Part shown: piece after piece, positions 52,228 through 60,230 of the stretch
How the letters are laid out: the number at the start of each line of letters is the position of its first letter
Position numbering within the stretch: position 1 is the first letter of the stretch
NCBI RefSeq assembly: GCF_005217525.1
Contig: NZ_PNXQ01000016.1
Coordinates: 271,684-332,045, forward strand
Direction of reading: 5' to 3'
Length of the DNA stretch: 60,362 bases
Source of the DNA: Paenibacillus terrae
GTDB lineage: Bacteria > Bacillota > Bacilli > Paenibacillales > Paenibacillaceae
Position numbers and translations under genes: made by a program
Notes under the pieces: model-generated
What the model was told of the DNA's origin: nothing
Seen by the model: only the letters and a program-made list of their open reading frames with translations
The model's database searches: none

Positions 52228-52419
52228 GAAGTCTAGTAGACTGATAAAATCGCAGTTTGGAGTGTCTCATAAAGTGGAATAACACAGTTGATGGGTTATA
52301 CTAAAAATCGGAAATAGATTGTGAAGAATTAAACCTAAACTAACTACTCTAAGGAATGATATCCTTATTTTTAGAGTAGATCGAATTGAAAGTCTAATAC
52401 TAACTCCTTTACATGCGTT

Positions 52420-52511
52420 AGAGCGTGAGGAGCTACTAGAAGAAGGTGGATCAGGCATTGTATCTGGCCAAGAGCAGGGGAAGGAACAGGACTATGGTCG
52501 CTGAAGATTAA
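52420..52511 (+). pseudogene. C-terminal scrap of a GGDEF (diguanylate cyclase) gene
   Basis: From 52446 the frame reads VDQALYLAKSRGRNRTMVAED and stops at TAA 52509-52511. ALYLAKSRGRN is the standard end of a GGDEF domain. The preceding EELLEE lies one base out of frame, so there is a frameshift, and nothing of the catalytic loop is left. Confidence 0.7.
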
Positions 52512-52694
52512 AACGATTCCTCAAATCGCTTTCAACCAGTAATATGGACGGATAATAGTTTTGGGTGGCTGGTAAATATCAACTCAATGGGTGAACTCGG
52601 GCAATCTCGTTATCGATGCAACGAGTACTTTCTTCATCTCTGCGTTAGTCCAGAACAACGACAAGTGCCATTGAGCCTGGTTGACATTCGTTAA
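52512..52694 (+). other. 60-codon open frame after the GGDEF remnant
   Basis: In the same frame as the GGDEF scrap and directly after its stop, the reading continues RFQPVIWTDNSFGWLVNINS, then MGELGQSRYRC and a C-terminal VPLSLVDIR before TAA 52692. The sequence looks protein-like but has no start codon with a ribosome binding site and no family I can name. It may be the rest of the same degraded protein. Confidence 0.3.
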
Positions 52695-52740
52695 TGCTTT
52701 CACTTATACTGTCTGTAATCTTATATACGATATACGTTGA

Positions 52741-52997
52741 AAGAGCCCAGTAGTTGCTTCATCCCTGTTCCAGAAAGCCGGGGGGAGATGAGACCCGGTA
52801 CACATGAAGCGAGCGAATTACACTCTGGAGTATCCTGGCTAATCCCGGGCGGACGTTGCGAACGTTAACTCGCTATCGAGTGGTATCCAGGACACGTCAA
52901 GCCAGTCTATGCTTCCTGTGCCGGATACAATCAGGGTGGTAACACGGTTATATAATCGTCCCTATGTCTACTAATAGACGTGGGGACGATTTTTTTG
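52741..52997 (+). promoter_or_regulatory. Tyrosine T-box leader of tyrS
   Basis: Stem I is bounded by GCTTCAT (52756-52762) and ATGAAGC (52804-52810). The AGTA motif is at 52749-52752 and the likely specifier TAC (Tyr) is at 52819-52821. The T-box sequence AGGGTGGTAACACGG begins at 52933. Its TGGT bulge fits a tRNA with A as discriminator. Uncharged tRNA-Tyr should favour antitermination. Confidence 0.88.
52955..52997 (+). terminator. T-box terminator
   Basis: ATCGTCCC (52955-52962) pairs with GGGGACGAT (52982-52990), with GTCTA/TAGAC inside and eight T after it. Confidence 0.92.
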
Positions 52998-53132
52998 TCT
53001 TTCAACAAATGCTGTGAGTTGTGCACGGCTCGCGGTAGTAGTTCTCCATGGCTGTTGACCAAAATTGGCCAGCTGTCCGAGAATAAGGACTCGATATAAG
53101 GCACGCGACAAATTGAAGGAGTGGAATAAATC

Positions 53133-54392
53133 ATGAACATTATTGATGAACTTGAATGGCGCGATGCCATTAACCAACAGACGGATAAAGAGGGGCTTCG
53201 GGCCTTGTCGAACGAGAAGTCTGTCTCCGTATACTGTGGGGTAGACCCAACAGGCGACAGCATGCATATTGGACACTTGATTCCGTTCATGGTGCTTAAG
53301 CGCTTCCAGCTTGCCGGGCATCGTCCGGTCATTCTGATCGGCGGAGCAACAGGTACAATTGGTGATCCGAGTGGCCGTCAGACCGAGCGCTCCCTTCAAA
53401 CTCTGGAACAAATTCAGGCTAACGTCGATGCGCTCACAGCGCAGATGAAGAAGCTGTTCATTACGGAGGGCGACAACCAGATTCGTATGGTGAACAACTA
53501 TGACTGGACGCAACAGATCAATGTGATTGAGTTCCTGCGGGATTACGGCAAGAACTTCAGCATCAATACGATGCTTGCGAAGGATGTCGTTGCAAGCCGA
53601 CTGGATAGCGGCATTTCCTTCACGGAATTCTCCTACCAGATTCTGCAATCGCTGGACTACCTGCATCTGTACCGGAATGAGGATGTGCAACTTCAGATTG
53701 GTGGCTCTGACCAATGGGGCAACATTACGAGTGGCCTGGATCTGATCCGCAAGAAGGAAGGGGCAGAAGCCAAGGCATTCGGTCTGACGATTCCGCTGAT
53801 GCTGAAGTCCGACGGCACAAAATTTGGCAAGACCGCCGGAGGGGCGGTATGGCTCGATCCGAAGAAGACGACGCCATACGAGTTCTACCAGTTCTGGGCG
53901 AACACGGACGATCGGGATGTCGTGAAATACCTGAAGTACTTCACTTTCCTGTCGAAGGAGCAAATTGACGAGCTGGCCCAGAAGGTCGAGACCGAGCCGC
54001 ATAAACGCGAAGCGCAAAAAATGCTCGCTGAGGAAATGACCCGCTTCGTACATAGCGAGGAGATGCTGGAGCAAGCGAAGCGGATTACGTCAGCTCTGTT
54101 CAGCGGCGATATCCAATCCCTGACGGCAGATGAAATTGAGCAGGGTTTCAAGGAAATGCCGACCTACGAGGCAACCAGGGACTCCAAAAATATCGTGGAC
54201 TGGCTGGTAGATATGGGCATCGAGCCTTCCAAGCGGCAGGCGCGCGAGGATATCACCAAGGGAGCGATCTCTATTAATGGTGAGCGGATAAGCGATATTG
54301 CCCATGAGATAACAGCCGAGCAAGCGATTGGTGGCCGCTTTATTATCGTACGTAAAGGGAAGAAGAATTACAGCCTGGTAAAGCTGGCGTAG
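53133..54392 (+). CDS. tyrS: Tyrosyl-tRNA synthetase
   Basis: Class I aminoacyl-tRNA synthetase of 419 residues, charging tRNA-Tyr. The HIGH motif is at 45-48 (MHIGHL), the KMSKS-type motif is KFGKT at about 230, tyrosine pocket residues are in YQILQSLDYLHLY and GGSDQWGN, and a C-terminal S4 RNA-binding domain contains PSKRQAREDITKGAI and INGERI. The start lies 135 bp after the T-box terminator, with AATTGAAGGAG before the ATG. The base composition is richer in GC than the decayed DNA on both sides. Confidence 0.97.
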   Translation: MNIIDELEWRDAINQQTDKEGLRALSNEKSVSVYCGVDPTGDSMHIGHLIPFMVLKRFQLAGHRPVILIGGATGTIGDPSGRQTERSLQTLEQIQANVDALTAQMKKLFITEGDNQIRMVNNYDWTQQINVIEFLRDYGKNFSINTMLAKDVVASRLDSGISFTEFSYQILQSLDYLHLYRNEDVQLQIGGSDQWGNITSGLDLIRKKEGAEAKAFGLTIPLMLKSDGTKFGKTAGGAVWLDPKKTTPYEFYQFWANTDDRDVVKYLKYFTFLSKEQIDELAQKVETEPHKREAQKMLAEEMTRFVHSEEMLEQAKRITSALFSGDIQSLTADEIEQGFKEMPTYEATRDSKNIVDWLVDMGIEPSKRQAREDITKGAISINGERISDIAHEITAEQAIGGRFIIVRKGKKNYSLVKLA

Positions 54393-54481
54393 CTATAGCA
54401 AACAGTTGCAGTAGCCATTCCATCAGATAGCCAAGCAGATTCATCGCCCTGACAGGCGACATCGCTGCGGCTCCGTTGTTT

Positions 54482-54543
54482 GGGCCCTTTTGCAGCTGAT
54501 CTGGGTAAATGAACCTCAAATCAGCCGCGAAGGGGCTGTTTTT
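54482..54543 (+). terminator. Terminator after tyrS
   Basis: GGGCCCTTTTGCAGCTGAT (54482-54500) pairs with ATCAGCCGCGAAGGGGCT (54520-54537) with a few mismatches, then TTTTT. Confidence 0.82.
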
Positions 54544-54681
54544 GCTGTATATCCAAGCGTCTGCTCATTGTAGCTTCGAACCAAATCACGTAGCTGCCTC
54601 ATCAGGCAGATGAGCTTCTTTGGGTCTCTTAATGGTGCAGTTCTCAGCGTGAATCAATCAGAGTTTTTTTGTCATTTTTCG

Positions 54682-55142
54682 CTAGATATAAAATACAAGA
54701 ATCAAAGCGGAGAGAAGTCCGAAAATAATAGGCGAATACAGATACATGAACTTGATTGTGCTCAGGGCCGCAGTTGACTGTTGTTCCTGAGTTCCAATAT
54801 AGCCAACCAGGCACAGAGGGACAATCATGATCCAGTACTTATTGCGGAGCAGAGCAGGGATTGAACGCTTCAGTGGTATTTTTTTTGTGTTACCACCGGT
54901 TTTACACGTTCTTTGGTTGTTTTGAATGTAATCAGGTACATGAACGGTGCTAGACAGCCAAAAATCAGGAATGTAAAGAACCAGCCTGACTTGCCGCCAC
55001 CAAAAGCATTCACGAGTGGCATCGTGGCATAAGAGATCAACGCAGCCCCTGCCATAGCCAGCGTCATTCGGAAGATGTTGAGTAGGGACGAGCACTCCAA
55101 TGACAGCTCCTTCAATTGATTGAAACAATAACTTATGTACAA
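54682..55142 (-). pseudogene. Degraded GPH-family sugar:cation symporter (MelB/XynP type)
   Basis: One minus-strand frame gives FRMTLAMAGAALISYATMPL, WFFTFLIFGCLAPFMYLITF and KTTKERVKP. The next frame continues KKIPLKRSIPALLRNKYWIM. Then the sequence jumps to a terminal helix SPIIFGLLSALILVFYI. The order matches the middle of MelB-like symporters, but a frameshift and a large deletion have removed the N-terminal half and most of the C-terminal half. The gene cannot make a working transporter. Confidence 0.75.
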
Positions 55143-55226
55143 AATACTATATAATATTAATTTCTAAGATTTGTTGACGAAGCTATGAAACTACTGTATT
55201 TTCATATAGTGTTACACATCATATGT

Positions 55227-55264
55227 GGACATCCGTTTCATGGGAACGGAAGTGTCCTTTTTTT
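55227..55264 (+). terminator. Strong terminator-like hairpin before the recombinase remnant
   Basis: GGACATCCGTT pairs with AACGGAAGTGTCC (one-base bulge region), followed by eight T. It sits just ahead of the Tn554-like genes and may protect the host gene side or attenuate the element. Confidence 0.75.
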
Positions 55265-55277
55265 GTGTAGAAGATAG

Positions 55278-55883
55278 GTGGAGGTAGTGGAGGAAATGGC
55301 TTCATTTTTTCATGCATATTGTCCTGAAGGAGTGAACAGCAAATACCGTCTCATTGTTTTTGACGATAAGAAGGAGGCGTTCATTCCTCTTACAGTGTTT
55401 TATCACGATCAGTTCAACAGGATCAGTGAGAGTTCCGTAATCGCTTATTTAAATACCTTAGAGCCATTCTTTTATTGGTTAAAGTACAAAAGCTACTACA
55501 AGGCCAGAAAGGTCTGTTGGGATGATGAGCCAGAGGCTGTTAAGGAAGCGGTAAGGCAATATTTAATAGAACAGATGCATTGTAAGATTCGTGGTAGAGA
55601 TAGGCATGAAGGCGTGTACTTAACGAGTAAAAGCTCCAAAACTGTTCAACTGTTTCTGTCCGCTATTAAAGGTTTTTATAAGACCATGATTCGCTTAAAG
55701 AAGTATACACAGGCCAATCCACTTATCGATATAGAATATAAAGATAGTGTTTCTGAGCAACCAGGGGAAAGGGGGAACAGACCAAGGATGCCCAAAGCGG
55801 CAGGTACCGAGGAACCGCTATCTTTCAGAAAACAAACGGATTCTTATTTTAAGATCATCAATGAAGAATGGCTTACTCCTTGA
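55278..55883 (+). pseudogene. Tn554-like tyrosine recombinase, N-terminal part only
   Basis: 201 residues. The core-binding (SAM-like) domain is seen in ISESSVIAYLNTLEPFFYWL and SKTVQLFLSAIKGFYKTMIR; the frame ends near RMPKAAGTEEPLSFRKQTDSYF and NEEWLTP. In related transposases of the Tn554 group this point precedes the catalytic domain with the R-H-R-H-Y set, which is missing here. GTG 55278 or ATG 55296 may start it. A deletion has apparently fused this end to the tail of a second recombinase gene. Confidence 0.75.
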
Positions 55884-56004
55884 AGCAAAGAAGATGAAGA
55901 TCGCAAAAAATAGAGCTAAAAACGAACTTAAGGAGATCCAACTGATAGAGAAATCTCAAAGGGATGAGACATATGCGCCGGAAATCCGTATCTCAAACAA
56001 ATGA
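55867..56004 (+). pseudogene. 3' tail of a second recombinase (TnpB-like)
   Basis: Shifted by one frame from the previous remnant, the sequence NGLLLEAKKMKIAKNRAKNE followed by LKEIQLIEKSQRDETY continues to a stop at 56004 and overlaps the start of the next gene. Charged helical tails overlapping tnpC are usual for the second gene of Tn554-like elements. Confidence 0.5.
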
Positions 56005-56446
56005 GCTGGAATGGCTTCAAGCATCATACGACAAGAGAAAGAACCGTTCAGTCGAACTTGGTGTAAAGGCGATTGATGCGCTAATTAAAGAAGGTAAATC
56101 TGTTTCGTACCGAACTGTTTCGGACAAGTCAAAAGCAATTGATCCAGATGGAATAGGTATCCACCAAAATACAATCCGTAAGAACCCAGAACTTCATAAC
56201 CATTTCCTAAAGCACAGTACTACTAAAGCTTATAGGCCTCGAAAAAGGTCATATAAGCCCTTAGACGATGATCTGGATGCATTTAAGCACATAAAAGAAG
56301 ATCGCGACATAGATCGAGTCAGACAGCGTTATATGCAGCTAACTAAGCCAGAATTGGTTGATTTGCTAATTCGGATGGAACAGTATATTGCATATCAGAA
56401 TCAGTATTGGCTGAAAAGTGAATTTGAAAAGTATATGAATGAGTAA
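55973..56446 (+). CDS. TnpC-like transposition protein (DUF6262 type)
   Basis: Protein of about 157 residues, apparently intact. It starts RRKSVSQTNELEWLQASYDK and has an HTH-like middle (IDALIKEGKSVSYRTVSD, IGIHQNTIRKNPEL) and a C-terminal helix (KPELVDLLIRMEQYIAYQNQ). The third gene of Tn554-type elements encodes such a small accessory protein that raises transposition frequency and orients integration. Without the two recombinases it has no partner here. Confidence 0.7.
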   Translation: MRRKSVSQTNELEWLQASYDKRKNRSVELGVKAIDALIKEGKSVSYRTVSDKSKAIDPDGIGIHQNTIRKNPELHNHFLKHSTTKAYRPRKRSYKPLDDDLDAFKHIKEDRDIDRVRQRYMQLTKPELVDLLIRMEQYIAYQNQYWLKSEFEKYMNE

Positions 56447-56564
56447 ACCTAACTTTGGTTTGTTAAATCAAACGGTACTGCCCCGCAATCAATCGGCAGC
56501 CTTGTTGTGCAGCGACACAAAACAGCTTAAATAAAATGATCGAAAACAGTATATCTTTAAATGT

Positions 56565-56612
56565 AATTAAGCAGACTTATGCCGTTTTTGTGAGACACAA
56601 GTCTGCTTAATT
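56565..56612. repeat. 14-bp perfect inverted repeat after tnpC
   Basis: AATTAAGCAGACTT (56565-56578) and AAGTCTGCTTAATT (56599-56612). It may be a terminator or mark the right side of the element. The stretch 56447-56728 holds no gene. Confidence 0.6.
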
Positions 56613-56728
56613 AATGACCACGTCGAAACAAATATGCTCAGCTTTCATAATTTTTTGGTGAAAACTGTATGTTATTTGTGCGACCTCGGCGCAAAACGTT
56701 AAGGGATGAAGGGAGAAGACCTGTATGA

Positions 56729-56929
56729 TTACGTCCTAGATTCATCCTTCGGCTCAACGGTCACATTCGTAAATCCGCTTTGCATTATTTCATCAACCAT
56801 CGCATAGATATAGATTCCCTTCGGCTTACACTTGCAGCACTTGTGACTAATCCTTTTCGTGGAATATGGACAGGTACTACCTTCCATTCCATTGTAAAGG
56901 ATTTTTCTTTTTGTGCAGCACATAAACAT
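56729..56929 (-). other. 66-codon Cys-rich frame, doubtful
   Basis: It reads MCCTKRKILYNGMEGSTCPY, HKCCKCKPKG and a more ordinary tail IYAMVDEIMQSGFTNVTVEP. Five or six Cys suggest a metal site, but there is no ribosome binding site and no family is known to me. Confidence 0.25.
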
Positions 56930-56976
56930 AGAAAATTATGAAATTTCTGAGATCATTAATGCAACGCTAGTGATTA

Positions 56977-57324
56977 TTAATCAACTTTCAAAATTTGCAC
57001 TTCTCCTTCAGTGAATGTTTTATCGGCATAACCGTCACCCCATTGACAAAGCGCTCTTAGAATCGGTTCAAGCGATTGCCCAAGCTCTGTGGTCGAATAT
57101 TCGACCTTCGGAGGGACCTGATTAAACATTTTTCTGCTTACAAGTCCATCAGCTTCCAATTCTCTAAGCGTTTGGATAAGCATTTTTTGAGTTATATTGT
57201 GTACAAGTCGCTTTAACTCACTCGTTCGTTTTGGACCATGTATCAAATAATATAAAACTAGCCCTTTCCATTTCCCCCCAATTACCTCCAATGTAACTTC
57301 AAGGTTACAATAATAAACTTTCAT
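56977..57324 (-). CDS. HxlR-family transcriptional regulator
   Basis: Winged-helix regulator of 115 residues. The family start CNLEVTLEVIGGKWKGLVLY is clear, with Cys6 at the place of the conserved Cys that senses electrophiles in several members. The recognition helix lies around SELKRLVHNITQKMLIQTLR, and the wing in PPKVEYSTTELGQSL. It is divergent from an SDR gene 190 bp away, the usual arrangement in which the regulator controls the enzyme. Confidence 0.93.
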   Translation of the reverse strand: MKVYYCNLEVTLEVIGGKWKGLVLYYLIHGPKRTSELKRLVHNITQKMLIQTLRELEADGLVSRKMFNQVPPKVEYSTTELGQSLEPILRALCQWGDGYADKTFTEGEVQILKVD

Positions 57325-57514
57325 GTAGTAAACTCCTCCAGTGTCAATTATTACTTTTTAGTTACTATATAACAAAAAAGTGGGTACTTCTATTATTATT
57401 ACTTTTGATACATAATATCATTTGTGGGATGTTATTAACAGTTTTTTTGAAAAAACGGCAGTCAAGAGATAATATACTTAGAACAAAAATTAACCTTACA
57501 AGGAGAGTCATAAC
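57325..57514. promoter_or_regulatory. Divergent control region between hxlR-like and SDR genes
   Basis: It contains GTTACTATATAAC (57361-57373, a 4-5-4 palindrome) and repeated TATTACTTTT blocks (57347 and 57399 regions), good candidates for the HxlR site. Confidence 0.45.
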
Positions 57515-58261
57515 ATGGGAAAGTTTAATGGAAAAGTAGCGGTTGTAACAGGGGGTACTAGCGGCATCGGTCTTGCAACAGCGCAGAAGTTTGCAAAAGA
57601 AGGTGCACATGTTTTTATTACAGGACGCAGACAAAGTGAACTTGATTCAGCGGTGAAGCTGATTGGAGATAATGTAACTGGTATTCAAGGTGACGTTTCC
57701 AATCTGGCGGATTTAGACAGTCTGTTCGAAGCAGTGAAGCAAGAGAAAGGACATTTGGACATCCTCTTTGCAAATGCTGGGCTTGGGTCATTCCTTCCAT
57801 TGGGTGAGATTACAGAAGAACATTATTACAAAACATTCGACGTTAACGTAAAAGGAACGATATTCACGGTTCAAAAGGCGTTGCCCTTGTTTCCGAACAA
57901 TGTAGGTTCGATTATCATAACCGGGTCCACGGCTGGTTCCGTTGGTGACCCAGCGTTCAGTGTCTATGGCGCATCAAAGGCAGCAATAAGGCAGTTAATT
58001 CGCAACTGGATTCTTGATCTAAAAGGAACTGAAATTCGTGTAAACGTCGTTAGTCCTGGATTCGTTCATACACCGGCTTATAATTACTTATTTGGAGCCG
58101 AGGTCGAAAATGTCCTTGAACATGCCAAGACCGTAACTCCACTAGGCAGAGTGGGAACATCTGAAGAAATTGCAAATGCTGTAATGTTTCTTGCCTCTAA
58201 TGAAAGCAACTATATAAATGGAATTGAATTGTTCGTGGATGGCGGAACTGCACAAGTTTAG
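57515..58261 (+). CDS. Short-chain dehydrogenase/reductase
   Basis: Classical SDR of 248 residues. The NAD(P) motif TGGTSGIG is at 13-20, the Arg pair in TGRRQSEL suggests NADPH, then NAG in LFANAGLG, Ser in IITGSTAG and catalytic YGASK. PGFVHTP and the C-terminal FVDGGTAQV are also typical. CAAGGAGAG precedes the ATG. The adjacent HxlR gene suggests induction by reactive carbonyl or quinone compounds. The NTF2-like pseudogene and ABM protein downstream may once have formed one operon with it. Confidence 0.93.
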   Translation: MGKFNGKVAVVTGGTSGIGLATAQKFAKEGAHVFITGRRQSELDSAVKLIGDNVTGIQGDVSNLADLDSLFEAVKQEKGHLDILFANAGLGSFLPLGEITEEHYYKTFDVNVKGTIFTVQKALPLFPNNVGSIIITGSTAGSVGDPAFSVYGASKAAIRQLIRNWILDLKGTEIRVNVVSPGFVHTPAYNYLFGAEVENVLEHAKTVTPLGRVGTSEEIANAVMFLASNESNYINGIELFVDGGTAQV

Positions 58262-58350
58262 TTCGGAGATATACCACGAAGATGAATTAATGGCGGGAAA
58301 GTCTAACTGTAATCTCTCTTTTGCTTCAATATTGTGGGGAGGATTAACTA

Positions 58351-58721
58351 ATGAGCAATGTTATTGATCTTATGAAGAGACATCTCGAAATTTGGAGTAA
58401 TACAAACCATGAAAGCCGAAGAAAGGCAATAGATGAAGTCTACTCCGAAAACTGCCGTGTCTACGACCCTTATTAACCAGAAGTAATTGTTGGAGACGCG
58501 ACGAACTAATGACACTAATTGATGAGGTCCAGGGAAAATTTCTTCATTTTCGTTTTACCATTATGCCAGGTTCCTTAGAAGAACACCATGGTCAAGTAAA
58601 GTTTAGCTGGTATTTCGGACCTTCTGACAATCCACAAACAATCTCTGGTCAGGACTTCATAGTCATTGAGAATGGGTTAATCCAATCTTTAGTTGTCTTT
58701 ATTGAAAAGTCAGAAGAATAA
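58351..58721 (+). pseudogene. NTF2/SnoaL-like protein, broken by a stop and a frameshift
   Basis: A strong GGGGAGG leads ATG 58351: SNVIDLMKRHLEIWSNTNHE and EVYSENCRVYDPY, then TAA at 58474-58476 and, after VIVGDATN, another stop. The fold resumes in a different frame at 58509 (FLHFRFTIMPGSLEEHHGQV, KFSWYFGPSDNPQTISGQDF) to 58721. Both halves fit one SnoaL-like protein of about 125 residues, so one premature stop and one indel have disabled it. The remaining frame 58509-58721 has no clear ribosome binding site. Confidence 0.75.
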
Positions 58722-58817
58722 CCAGTTATTTAACCGATGGATACAATATACAAAATGTATTGAATTTTCAAAGAAACAAAAACAGTGCTAATAAACTAAA
58801 GAAGAGGTGTATCAACT

Positions 58818-59174
58818 ATGACAAACAATAATAATCAAATTATCCTTAACATACGATTCAAAGTAAAACCCGGTAAGAAAGAAGATTTTCGCAAGCAATT
58901 ATTCTCACTGGCTGACATTATGTCAAATGAAACTAACTTTGTGAACGCCATTATTCATGATGACATGGATCAATCGGAAGACATCGTCATTTACGAGATA
59001 TGGAAAGGCACACAAGAAAGCTGGCTGCAAGAAGAGTTTCCTAAGCCCTACCGCAAGGAGTATGAAGGAGTTCTCTCCGAATTGCTGAATGATAGAATGG
59101 TTAGCTGGTTAATCCCAGTTGCTGAATGGGGAAGCAACTTAACTGGAGCATCTAAAAAACAATCCTTAAAGTAG
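58818..59174 (+). CDS. Antibiotic biosynthesis monooxygenase-domain protein (quinol monooxygenase-like)
   Basis: Small dimeric ferredoxin-fold protein of 118 residues. IILNIRFKVKPGKKEDFRKQ, EDIVIYEIWKGTQESWLQ and the PYRKEYEGVL segment are typical ABM strands and helices. Such proteins oxidise quinols or similar compounds without cofactor. AAGAGGTG precedes the ATG. The context with HxlR, SDR and NTF2-like genes suggests a detoxification set for quinone-like compounds. Confidence 0.85.
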   Translation: MTNNNNQIILNIRFKVKPGKKEDFRKQLFSLADIMSNETNFVNAIIHDDMDQSEDIVIYEIWKGTQESWLQEEFPKPYRKEYEGVLSELLNDRMVSWLIPVAEWGSNLTGASKKQSLK

Positions 59175-59305
59175 GTGACTACATGATTCAAATATTTCCA
59201 AGTTTGTGGTATTCGGATCATAATAATCAGCAAACGAGAAGCTCATGTTACTGATCAACCAACCGTGATTTGCATAGTATCGAGATGAAGCCAATTGGCT
59301 ACCTT

Positions 59306-59352
59306 AAAAACGCGAGACAAAACTTGAAGTTTTGTCTCGCGTTTTAGTTTTA
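59306..59352. terminator. Bidirectional intrinsic terminator
   Basis: AAAACGCGAGACAAAACTT and AAGTTTTGTCTCGCGTTTT form a near-perfect hairpin, flanked by A and T. From here to 59644 I see no gene. Confidence 0.92.
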
Positions 59353-59644
59353 GTTGTAGTAAGTTGTATCGCTTATTAAAACAGTTTTGTGTCTGAATAC
59401 CGCTGCATGAAGACATGCATCGAAACCAACTTATTATTTTGCATCTGCAAAAATGGGGAATATAATGTATGACACTAAATGAGAATCTATATAGCTCATG
59501 GCATTTAATTGTTTTATATACATATGTACAAAATACGAGTTTTGTGAATATATATTAAAAACGCAGTGAAACCGAGTTCAAAAACACGTGTCTCATGTGT
59601 CCAGTGACAACAAGTTTATCCCTTTGAAGAATTATCGGATTTGA

Positions 59645-60028
59645 TCACGACCGAGGTGACTCATTTATTCGAGTTGACGACAATTCATTTCCCCTGTTGA
59701 TCAGCAAGCAGAAAATGCATTCATTATCATACAAAACATGCTGAATTCTAAGCTCGATTCCCAGCTTTTCTTTTGCCCATTTGGTATGAACATTGCTATC
59801 CTGATCTTCTCCTGGTTTGAACTTAACATCCGGGCCCCAAGGTCGTAAATACGTAATCGTTACCGGTGGATCGTATTTACCGTTCTTAATCTCCAACTTG
59901 GCACGTGTAGTATTTGTGTCAGCCGGCTTGTGACCGCTATTGCTGCTGCACCCGCTCAACACGGCCGACATGGTCAACACACCTACCATCAGCAGGCTGC
60001 CGATTCGTCTTTTTTTACTTTCGTTCAA
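59645..60028 (-). pseudogene. Truncated solute-binding lipoprotein (LplA-like)
   Basis: Signal peptide with lipobox LSGCSSN, then PPVTITYLRPWGPDVKFKPG and NVHTKWAKEKLGIEL, the normal start of a large carbohydrate-binding ABC lipoprotein (about 500 residues). After residue 95 or so the sequence leaves the family (CIFCLLINRGNELS) and ends at 127 residues. The remaining 75 percent of the gene is absent in the flanking DNA. Confidence 0.75.
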
Positions 60029-60188
60029 TATTGTCTCCCCCAGTCTATGTAAAGTAGATTACAGCATTAATAATAATAAATGAATCAGGTAGCTGCCCAT
60101 ACTAACTTTACAACATTTGTTGCACTAATTTAGGATATTGGAAATTGGATATAAATGTTGGATTAGTGAATTTTTTTTACTGAATAGG

Positions 60189-60211
60189 CAAAAGCAGCCC
60201 TATAGGGCTGC
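60189..60211 (-). terminator. Terminator of the lichenase gene
   Basis: GCAGCCC-TATA-GGGCTGC, followed on the minus strand by TTTT. Confidence 0.9.
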
Positions 60212-60230
60212 CTCTTCTGCTGTAACCATA

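Noticed and set aside
52971..54074. 367-codon minus-strand frame across tyrS
   Set aside because: It is the antisense shadow of a strongly biased coding gene; composition and lack of motifs argue against it.
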